Source: Takakia lepidozioides (taxonomy: Eukaryota; Streptophyta; Takakiopsida; Takakiales; Takakiaceae). From it: a DNA stretch of 64,000 nucleotides. The position numbers and the translations under genes were made by a program. Below are positions 47,983 to 57,630 of the stretch, in pieces (within the stretch, counting starts at the first letter, position 1; each line of letters begins with the position of its first letter). The notes under the pieces were generated by a model that saw nothing but the letters and a program-made list of their open reading frames with translations, was not told where the DNA came from and searched no databases. The stretch is taken from contig CM060731.1 in NCBI GenBank assembly GCA_030704615.1, forward strand, positions 11,532,001 to 11,596,000, in the 5' to 3' direction.

Positions 47983-48222
47983 CGTAATATGTTTCAAAGT
48001 TTAGTTTGAATAAATTTGTTAGTCGATCCATCCAGAGGTACTTCGTAACATGTTTCGAAGTTTGATATGAATACATTTGTTAGATGATCCATCCAGTGGT
48101 ACTTCGTAACATGTTTCGAAGTTCAGTGTGAAAGACCTTGTTAGTTGACGATCCATCCGATGGTACTTTATAACGTGTTTCGAAGTACAGTATGAATGGA
48201 TTTGTTGGTCATTGTCTAGACG
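47983..48222 (+). repeat. Leader tandem repeat (61-64 bp) carrying the hairpin motif
   Basis: About 3.6 copies share the words TTCGAAGTT, TTTGTTAG, GATCCATCCA and GGTACTTCGTAACATG, with hairpins at 48039-48060, 48100-48121 and a decayed one near 48163-48184. A related hairpin lies at 48323-48344. These are the same ACTTCG-N10-CGAAGT family as at 33-44 kb. Confidence 0.85.
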
Positions 48223-48380
48223 AATCTCGAGGTAGGGCATTTGGGATTCCAATGTTCACATTAATGTGTCCAAATATACCGTCAAATAAAAATATCTAGT
48301 TCGGGAAGTTTACAAGGTGGAAGTTCGGACTGTGTTTCGAAGTCATTGTCATCCATGAGAAGATTCTTGGTTCAGTCGAC

Positions 48381-51300
48381 ATGTCTCTATTTAAAAGCGA
48401 AGATAAGGTGTCTCTATATCTTCGAGGGGGTGGTCAAGTTGTCGCTCTCGGTGATTGTTTAAATGTGTCTGGTAGTGGATCATGCCATGGCCTCCAGCTT
48501 ACTTCATCGACAATTAGTGTCATTATTGTCAGCTGCTCAAACACAAATGATAGGACAAATCTCCCATATCCTCATATGGGAGCAGATACGATTGAGGAGG
48601 CAATTGGAACGTCGGTTTGCTGGGATGTCCGAGATGTTAAGCTAACCCAAGTCGACACTCAAATTGAATCTGAGTTTGGTGATGGAGTTCCTCAGAGTCC
48701 TCAGACGGATAAGACAAACATGAAGAAGCTTGAAGAGGCCATGGGTCATAATGGGAAACAAGATAGTTCTACTCATGATTCATTTCTAAATGATCATATT
48801 TTGGGAAGAGACAAGTGGAGGAATATGATGTGTTGTCTTTTGGATAGAGAATCTGATCATCTCTATGAAGGGAGAATTCAAGTGTCTTTTCCTGACGAAG
48901 TCATTCTCTGTGACAAATTGGGAGAGGACCATGTTGGTGTTATCATCACACGAGTTATAGGAGGGGATTCCGGAATGCTCATGTCACTAGTAAAGTGGCC
49001 TCTGAATCGGACAAAGTTGGTAGAGACAGGGATTATGTTCTCTGAGGCTCTTGAGCACTTTTATAGCTCCAACATTGATTCTGCGAATGATGATGACTCT
49101 ACTCCAGGAATCCAAAAAGGTCCATATCGACTCTTCACCAGAATTGCCAGAGACCCGGGATTACTGCAATCCCATCTCAGATCCTGTGGCATGCTTCCAG
49201 GAAGTCGGCTTTGTTATTGGGTTTATTGATGAGGTTCTGGTTAACGGTTTAACAGCTACCGACACTGCTCCTAGGGATACTCTGACCACTGGGCCCACAA
49301 GAAAAGTAATTAAAATGGACGGCTGCATATCTGGAAAGAATAACATAATATGCACAGTCGTTGTCTGAGCTTCCTCCGCCATATTCTCTGCTCATTCTTC
49401 AACTGTGTTCTGGAGACATCAGTAAACCGATTTACACTAGATCTGCGATAACAAGGTACAAATGTACGCGAGGAAGGAAGATGGCTTCCTCTGAAGCGGA
49501 GTTCTTCTCTGACGACAAACCAGTGTCGTTCTCCTAGGAAGTCCTTGACAATGGATTTGCAATTGTTTTGGAACATGTCTTGGCTACCCGTTTTCAGCTG
49601 CAGAATGGCTCCATCTTTTTGGAGAAAGAGGTGTACGATCTTAAAGGGAAGTTGTTGAAATACTCTTTCCAAAACCGTGATGAGACGGCTCATATCAGCC
49701 AGTGGAGAGTGCGTCCTGGTCGATACAGAGTACTTGGAGAGCCTCGGCGAAAGTCCATTGGGTCATATGTGACGCCCGGGACTACTGTTTCGGTCGTTCA
49801 AGACAAGAGGGAGGTGGTGGTGAAAAAAGAACAGCGTCCTCCACTCCAATCGTTGAGCTTTCGGATTCTTCCGATGATGACATAAGTGAAATTCCAAATC
49901 CAGTCCTTCCTACTGTGGTTGGAGAAGCTGATGAAGAAGAGATTTGTAGTGTCATTCCAAAATTGCGGGCGATGGGAGGAATGGCTGGATTCAAAAGTGA
50001 GTTGCGGGGAATTGATTGGGAATCTTTGAAGCAGGTGCCTGTGAAGTTCTTGCCGGAGAATTTTGATGGTGATATCCTATTCGAGCTGCCTCCTCCTCCG
50101 CGAGTTGGAGGTGTAACAATCATGATGCATGGAATGGACAAGAAACACGACGGGCACCCGTGGTGTAGAACAAAAACATCCAATATTCAGAATGATGACA
50201 AGCTTGTTTTCGGGAGGACAGTTTGCAATGGACACCTTAGGTGTGATAATTTGAATTGCAGACACTTTCTTCAGTCTGGGGTTCATAATCAAAGCGAATG
50301 GGAGGGTCTGGCGGAAAATCCATTTCAGCTTGGGACCGCCCCTCCACCGGCAAACACTTTCGTCTGCAAATTCTGCAAACTTGTGCCATCCTGCTTGGCG
50401 CTCTGCGGAGCAAGAATGTACTATGTTGTCCACCGTTTGAAAACAATGACAAGAGCTTGTGTGCATTTCGGATTCCATAACCATCCTGTCTCGAAGGGGG
50501 ATTATAGGGAGAGTGTTGAGACAGTATCGAGGTTGATTAAACAGGAGTTCGGGAGAAACCCATCCGCAACAACATTTGCAATTGCTCTTGGCGCAAGCAA
50601 GTCCTTCTTGGAAAGCCATATTTTGAGTGAAGGGGATTCTGTGGGGACTAAACTTGACGGTGCAGCATTGGACCTGGTCATGGATCATTTCTCCACTTTA
50701 AGTTCATCGAACATTCGACATCAGATCAATGCATTGAGAATGGGCTCTGGGATTAGAGGCTACATAGACAATATTTTGGAATTGAAACGAGTGAGCAAGT
50801 ACGATTACATCCAGGACAATGTATTCCAAGGTCAACGTGCCATCAAAGTTTTTCTTTTCAAAATGTCGATTGTTGGGGAGGGCAGTGGGGTTAGCCTCGT
50901 GAAGCGGATGCAGAAGACTGGGGACTTGCAGAACTGTTTTATTATGTTTGATCATGTGAAACGAGTGAAGGATTAGACAACAATGGCTTGTCATGTCTAC
51001 GATCCAGTGTACCAACGAGTTATGACAATTGCAGTTTGTGACATGCAATCCGAGGATACGAAATCCCAGAAGCTCATGTGGAATTCCCTGATACGTGTCA
51101 TGGGCTGCCATCTCCAAATTTCGCAGGTTTCATGGCGGATAGTGCTCAAACAAATTTCAATGCTGTTCGTATTGTCTTCGGATCGGGCGACCCAAAAGTG
51201 CCAATGCGAGGAAGAGAGCGTACATGTCTATTCCATTGGACACAATCTCTGGAAAAACATACAAAGTCGGACATCAAACCAGAGATGCAGACTCAGCACC

Positions 51301-52984
51301 GTAAATTGTGCAAAGAGTACAAAGATGCTAGAACAATGAAGGAGGCGGACACTTTGTTCCAGACAATTCGTGCCTGGTGGTTCTCTTCTGGAGCTGCATC
51401 ACTTGAGAGTATGAGAGCATTGGAAGATTGGCTGGCGTTTTGGCACTTCCGGTATAGACAGTGGGAAACAGCCATGACAATGGTACGAGGCTTCTATTTC
51501 ATGCTTTATTCATACATTTGCTTTCCATATTTTTGACTCATTGCTTTCTTTATGTTGTTTCCTGTGCACTGTTCTGAAGTGTGGTTATCCTCTTTGCAGA
51601 ACATGTCCATTGAGGAAATGGCGGACATGCCATCTTGCAATTTGGCAGAAACTGTGCAAACGCATGGTTGCAGCAGTCTGGGAAACGAGGTCAGGATTTG
51701 TATGTGGCAACAACAGATGATTTGATACGTGCCTTGCAACAACAAACCCGATACCGTGATTTCTTACGAGGTGGGGTTGGTGGCAAGGGTCCGGACAAAT
51801 GGGAGTTGATGTTGCGTGCTGCAAACAGATCTGGGGATCCAATCAAGATAGCACGGGCGGTGAGCATGTATGCCCAGGGAACGCCACTTGTTTCTAGAGT
51901 TCCACATCTTGAAAGGGAGGAGAGATTCGGCTCCTGTAAGAGGAAATTGAACACTCCACCTGGTTCGGATTCAGATTCCCACAGGGCAGACCGTGATAAC
52001 TTCTTGAAACCTCATGTTCCCCTGCATGACAGCTCTATGTCCGGAACCTCCATTGTGGAGGAACCTCCAACACGACGGCAAGCTCCAGCATCAAACAGTG
52101 CCACTGAAATGGTGCAGGAGAGAAACAACCCCCTTAATGTGCTTGAGTCCGCATGCCCCGACCACGTTTGGCACATAGAACACACAAGTGTAGGGTCTCG
52201 TATGAAATGTACAGCGATCAGAGCAACTAATTTTGAGAAGTGCACTTCATCTATATCCAGAGGTGGTGCTCGAACTCCTGCTCCGACTTTCACGGGCTTG
52301 ATGCGTCCATACGGTCAACCAGAAGCCAAGAACCACAAGTTCTGGTTCTGCGCAGATGATCGTGCCAGATGTGTGCATGGAACTGTGCATCCTTCCGTAG
52401 TGATGAAGCCATCTCCTCCAACCATTTGGCCCGTGAAGGTGGGAACACATCTCAGCTTTCAGGAGATTGAAATGCTGGAGGAGGCATGTTTTTCCCTTGC
52501 GAGACAACCCCAACTCCATGCATGTGCTACTACTTCTGCGTCCTCCCGGGTCCCCCCGGCAAATCCTCACTTGTGGCCAACCAAACGAGATGGAAAGCTC
52601 GTTCGGCGTTTCCCTCCAACCGCTGAACACTTTGGCAAAGTGGAGTCCGCAAGAATGTTCCAAGCTCGTGTTGGAAGCACCATGGAAGTACCCGATCCAG
52701 GATATGGTCGGGTATTCACAATCATCACTTCCACATCTGTTGTTCATGACAAGACCTACGACATCACGGTTTCCAATTTCCCCAATTGCACATGTCCTGA
52801 TTTTGTGAATATGCTATCAACCAGTTTGGGCAAGAGAGGTAAATTCATACCCTGCAAACATTTGTATTTCATATTTTTGAAGAGGATGGTTTGCGATCCC
52901 AAACGTGACAACTTCATTCACCAGGCCACTATGAGTTTCAACGAGGTCGATACTCTTTTGCAGCGGGATACAACACATGGGTAG
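48381..52984 (+). pseudogene. SWIM-type Mutator-like transposase, decayed
   Basis: The first frame (48381-49229) holds a domain with FPDEVILCDKLGEDHVGV and no known name. After shifts, 49560-50973 continues with TPIVELSDSSDDD and a Cys-rich zone (NGHLRCDNLNCRHF, CKFCKLVPSC). A TAG at 50974-50976 replaces the expected Trp before TTMACHVYDPVYQRVMTIAV. Another frameshift near 51090 leads to NFAGFMADSAQTNFNAVRI and TCLFHWTQSLEKHTK, a likely DDE core of MULE type, ending at the donor GTACGA at 51483. The next exon opens after TTTGCAG with NMSIEEMADMPSCNLAETV. After a shift, 51635-52984 includes a Cys/His block (KFWFCADDRARCVHG) and the SWIM finger NCTCPDF ... FIPCKHLYFIF. Similar proteins are abundant in non-seed plants by my recollection. 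Several frameshifts and one stop make it a pseudogene. Confidence 0.75.
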
Positions 52985-53760
52985 CATCAACTATGCAATG
53001 TGGTATGTGGACGACCATGATTTGAAATGTGTAATTCACATCAATTCGTCGGCGGTGCAATGATATGGCCTCCAACTATATGGAGTGAGCTCTGAGTGAC
53101 AACTTTTAGGTAGTGCACATTTGTCATTGCACCGTTCGAAGTCTACATGTCTTGCTGTCGCTATGCACTACAATCATCTTTTGAAGATGATCCTAACTCT
53201 CATTGTTATTTGAGGAGGGAGGAAGGTCTTCCCGTGGCAGCCTTTATGGCGCACACTTTGTGAGGATATTTTTTCGTCCTCGTAATTGTAAAAGTGAAAC
53301 AAGCATTTGTAATTGCACAATGTTGGATGCTGCATTGTAGGCCTCAACGCTCGTCTTGATTCTATTTAGGCAAGATTCCCTGCATTAATTCCACGGTCAT
53401 AGGACCATCCACGGTTATAGGCGGCGCATGTTAATGCTGACGTGGCAGATGACGGACAGTGCCACGTCATCAATTACCGCCACATCAGCATGCTGACATG
53501 ACGCTCACGCCACGTCACTCCTGCGTGAGCGTACACTCGCGCGCTCACGCGCAACGCTCACGCCATTGCGTCGTTGCCCATGTTCTTACACTGCCTAGGG
53601 GTTCGCTCCCCCTTCATATCTCCCCATGCCTGCTTCCCCTTATGACCGCCCAGATCTCCCCACGTGTCGACATCAGTGATCCCCAGTCTGGTGCCATCGC
53701 CACGTGTCCATCGACTGATCCCCTGCTCCCCCACGTGCCCGCTCCCCTAGATACACTGCA
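52985..53760. other. 3' terminal region of the SWIM element with palindromes
   Basis: CCACGGTTATA at about 53409 and a run of GCTCACGC words (53511-53572) mirror the region after the smaller SWIM copy at 38.07-38.19 kb. A palindromic patch at 53430-53500 contains GCTGACGTGGCA and TGCCACGTCAT. Further right CACGTG and CCACGTGTC words appear. No gene. Confidence 0.5.
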
Positions 53761-53963
53761 CGTGCGGAATGTCTTCCTCGCAGCGACTCTTCGGTGGCGC
53801 CTCTTCGTTGTGGTTTTTCAGCTGCTCTACTCATATCCTCTTTGTTGTCTATGCGTTGCGTTTTCCTTTTGTTCGTTGCAATCCGTGTGCTCTTCCTTGT
53901 TTTCTCTGGCTTCTATTCCTTGTTTGTTCTTTTGTGTATTTCGGCATCGTGTGCTCGTTGCCG

Positions 53964-54700
53964 ATGGCGAAGACTAGGCCTAATGTTGTTCTCCCTGAGG
54001 ATGGTATGCTGGTTTTTTGCACAAGCCTAAGAAAGGGGATGAGGTTCCTTTCTGGTATACGCCAACTGAGTGGGAGGAGATGATAGTGGAGGCAGAGGCG
54101 GACCTCAGAGTTTGTGATGGCGCGAAACAAAGGAATCCCTATAAGTGCAAGTTTTGTGGGTGGCCCATGAAGGATACGGTTAGGTTGAATAGGCATGTCA
54201 TTGATGGGGAGGGTTGTCCTTGGTTGAACATGGTGGATGGTTGGGACGAGGTTGAGTTGCCACTAAAACCCTGGCCCGCTGTCAAGTTCCTGAAGCAGGT
54301 TACTCATTTTGTGGAGAGGTTGAGAGGGTGTACAAACCCCGAAGCGCGGCGCGTACCAGGAGACGACGTGTCCCCTACTGATCGGCAGCAGCAGGAAAAG
54401 GAGCAAGAAAACGAAAGCCTGATGCACCTGCAGCTTCACAAGTGGCTGCCCCTGCAAAGAGGACTAGCCGTAGTGGGTCCGACACTGATTTTGAACGCAC
54501 CAAACCAAAGAAGAGGGCAAAAAAGGTTAAGATTGTTACTACTTTACCCTCCGCCCATGAGAGACAAGCCAAAATGCGGCCTGAACTCGCTGTCATTTGG
54601 AGTAGAAAGCCAAAGAAAAAATATCCCTACAGCCGTGAGGAGACAGCAGCAGAAATGGGGGGGATCGGTCTCAAAGTCAGGGGGGCCAGTCCGGAAAACA
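53964..54700 (+). pseudogene. C2H2-type zinc-finger element gene, frameshifted
   Basis: The start MAKTRPNVVLPEDGMLVF (53964) shifts frame at the T-run near 54012 into KPKKGDEVPFWYTPTEWEEM. A finger follows: YKCKFCGWPMKDTVRLNRH with GEGC. A second shift near 54400 leads to a basic, nuclear-type stretch (KRTSRSGSDTDF, KPKKRAKKVKI). The family is unknown to me. Its 3' end meets the antisense transposase fragment described next. Confidence 0.5.
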
Positions 54701-54734
54701 ACGAAGACACGGACATGTGGGGGAGCAGACCACA

Positions 54735-56010
54735 CACCTTGTATTCATTGGTTCCGAAGGTTGCATCACAAGAGACGATTCGTTTGTCACCCATGTCGAG
54801 CATTGTTTTTTTTTCTGAAATTCTGTTTGAATGCCTATGGCAAATTTGAGGTCGACATTGCCACGCCGTGTTCATCCAGTAGGGGCATTGGCGCGTGTCC
54901 TCTTGATAGAAGAAAATACTCTGGGGCTGGGCCTCCTTCCACATCTTCAGACTGGTCCCCTCGTCCTTATGTCACTTGAAAGTCTCACATGCAAGCTTGT
55001 CCATGATGTTTCTAATGTCATGCTCAAGCATAACATCATCACGACACCACTTCTCTCCATTGACCTTGCTGAATACCTGTTATTCATGTCGGGCCATGAT
55101 TTCAGCAGACGACAACCCAACACGTATGCTATCCGTTATCCACATCTTAACCTCTTCACTAAGGTGAGGTGCGTGCGCAAAACGGGTGTTACTTGAAGTC
55201 AGGTCAGTGTAGCCATGGCAGACCTTGTCACATCCATCAACATGGTTTTTGTTGTAGTATGTTATGACAACAAAAGAAGGATCCAGGTAGCATCGTCCAA
55301 TCCTAAACTGACAGAGGCAACCCCTCTTGATGGACTCTCCCTGAACAGCTTTCGTCCATCTCGGCCCTTTATGGTTGTTGTAAGAAGACGATGAAGCATC
55401 CAACACACACCCTCTCCTGCCGTTCCTTCTCTTCAAAGAATGTTTATTGACAAGTACTACATTTGTGTGCTTGTCCTTAGGTCCATAAGAACAATGGAAC
55501 CTGAACAATGATGAGAACTATGTCGGCGGAGTGGATTACTCAGAGCAAGAGAACATAGCATGTTGACAAAATAGAAGAGCAAACAATGCAAACAAGCAGC
55601 ATGCCATTACAAAGAACACACAGAGACCATCCAGAAACCACAAAGGTGAAGACGGACTTTATCACAATAGAGCAACTATTGGCCCTTGGAGCTAAGAGCT
55701 CGCCCTCCTCATGCTTTCCTCTTTTAGGCACCATTATGTTGAAGTGAGTGGGCGCCTCTGCCCTTTCTTCCTCCTCTCTCATAAAATCGTTGATCTTGGT
55801 CCAATGATTGACCGTAACATCCGTATTTGCACGATGTCCACCTCCACTTGAAATAGTTGAAGTCCATATAGGCGACCTGTGGTTGAAGGAACCATCCGGG
55901 GGTATTTGCAACGTGCCACGTAGCTGTGATAGAAGGAATGACGTGCGGAACTCCGAAGATCCAGTCATGATGCTCGGCACCCCTGTAGGAACAGTACACA
56001 GCACGGTGGG
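54735..56010 (-). pseudogene. MULE transposase, truncated N-terminal half
   Basis: Read leftwards on the minus strand: PGWFLQPQVAYMDFNYFKWR near 55900, FNIMVPKRG near 55730, then (55080-55508) KRGCLCQFRIGRCYLDPS, VVITYYNKNHVDGC and HAPHLSEEVKMWI. After stops come IFFYQED (about 54900) and VSCDATFGTNEYK (about 54770), which is the first catalytic Asp region of MULE DDE domains. Similarity ends there at a possible donor AAG-GTGTGT, so the rest of the catalytic core and the finger are missing. Several frame changes confirm a dead copy. Confidence 0.68.
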
Positions 56011-56029
56011 CGGGTGCGGGCGATGGCCT

Positions 56030-57130
56030 GGGGGATCGCGCCGTCCATGGGATGAGGGGATCAACGGCAAGCGGAGTGCCACGTGGCGTGTGTCAGTGTC
56101 ATGGGGCCTTCATCCGGCCATCGTCCATCCCCTACGTGGGCGGATGGCGGGGGGATGAGGGGCGGATGACCCAAAACATGAGATTGGATGGATGCGCAGG
56201 GGATCGACAATTCGTGGGAGCAGCACGTGGCAGGCGATTAGGGTGGGGGATCAGTCCTGGTCCGGAGTGGGGATCAAGCCAGGTCGGGGGGAGCGGCGAC
56301 GTCTCGGGGGATCGCGCCGTGGATGGGACGAGGGATCGGCGGCAGGGGAGCGCCACGTGCCGGCCGATGGGTGGAGGAGGATCAGTCGCCATTGGACGGG
56401 GGATCAACTGAGGGGGGGGGGGCGGGGACCGGCGACGTCTCGGGGGATCGGGCCGTCGATTGGAAGAAGGGATGGGCGGCGGGGGGGGAGTGGTACGTGG
56501 CATGTTAGTGTCATCAGCCCTTCATCCGGCCGTCATCCATCCCCTGTGCGGGAGGATGGGGGGGGGATGAGGGGCGGATGACACACAACATCCTTGTTTG
56601 TGAGGTTGGATGGATGCGCAGGGGATCGACGGTTCGGGGAGCCGTACGTGGCGGGCGATTAGGGTTGGGGGATCACTCTCGGTCCAGAAGGGGGATCAAG
56701 GCACGTTGGGGGAGCGGCGACGTCCCGAGGGAGCGCGCCGTGGATGGGAGGAGGGGATCAACGGCGGGGGGAGCGCCACGTGGCGATGGACGCGTCATGG
56801 GCCTCATCCAGCCTTCATCCATCCCCTCCACGGTGAGGAGGGCGGGGGGGGGGGAAAGGGGCAGATGCCCCACATCATCCATTTAATTGAGTTGGATGGA
56901 TGGGGAGGGGGATCGACGGTTCGGGGGAGAGCCACGTGGTTGGAGATGGGGTGGGGATCACTCCGGCATTGGAAGGGGGATCGACCGAGTGAGGGGATCC
57001 ACGGCGGGGTCCGCCACGTGGCTGGAGATCGGGCGGTGTTGGGGCGCCGCGTGGCCAGGGGTCAATGCCGGGCGGGGCGGGCGGGCGGGTGGAGGAGTCG
57101 GAAAGGGTGGGGATGATTTGACATGGGGCG
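56030..57130 (+). repeat. G-rich tandem array with many CACGTG cores
   Basis: Three imperfect units recur at about 56184, 56606 and 56890, marked by TTGGATGGATG(C)GCAGGGG, GGGGATCGAC and GCCACGTGG. GCCACGTGG-like G-box palindromes appear about every 60-150 bases (for example 56082, 56225, 56354, 56495, 56646, 56778, 56934, 57017). The plus strand is extremely G-rich with runs of six or more G (56410-56425, 56480-56488, 56560-56568, 56845-56855). Long open frames here follow from base composition and are not genes. It may be an expanded terminal repeat of the neighbouring MULE. Confidence 0.7.
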
Positions 57131-57315
57131 TCCGGCTCGCCAACGAGGCTGCCGGAGCGGGGTTCCCGGCTGTACCTCGCGGGCCGTACCTGTCAGCTCA
57201 CACCCTTGAATTAAAATCAAGCCACATCCATATTGGGACAGGAGTCCGGGAGCCTAGAATCAGAAAACTACGTTGGAGAAGTGGAGCCATTTTGTTTCAC
57301 ATTGTTTTTATTCAG

Positions 57316-57322
57316 TATAAAA
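57316..57322 (+). promoter_or_regulatory. TATA box upstream of the HNL gene
   Basis: TATAAAA lies 309 bp before the ATG of the hydrolase-NLR gene, in sequence that has left the G-rich array. It is the only good TATA in the 500 bp upstream. Role inferred. Confidence 0.4.
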
Positions 57323-57630
57323 ACTCATGAATCGAATTTGCACCCCATTTTGTAAAAGGCTCGATACACAACAAGTGGGAGGAAGTCTCAATGGAGAGGT
57401 TTATTTGAGTGTCCAGAGCCCATGGCAAGCTTCTACTCTGAAGTCAGTTCACCAGACCACGACTGACAACTTCACTGAAGTTTGGGACGCGAGATTGATG
57501 TTGGTGCGGAAGATTTGTCTGTTTTTTCCACAAATTTTGAAGGGTGAGCACTTCTTGGGGGATGTAGCAAGAACGGCATATGGTGGACATTGTCTAGCTT
57601 CTTCCAGGACCAACTGAGATTAGAGAGAGT

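Noticed and set aside
49782-50688. Long minus-strand frames over the SWIM transposase
   Set aside because: Shadows of the plus-strand transposase, which shows clear family motifs.
56052-57330. Several long Gly/Arg-rich frames in the G-rich array
   Set aside because: They follow from G-rich tandem repeats that lack stops; the translations are repeat products, not proteins.
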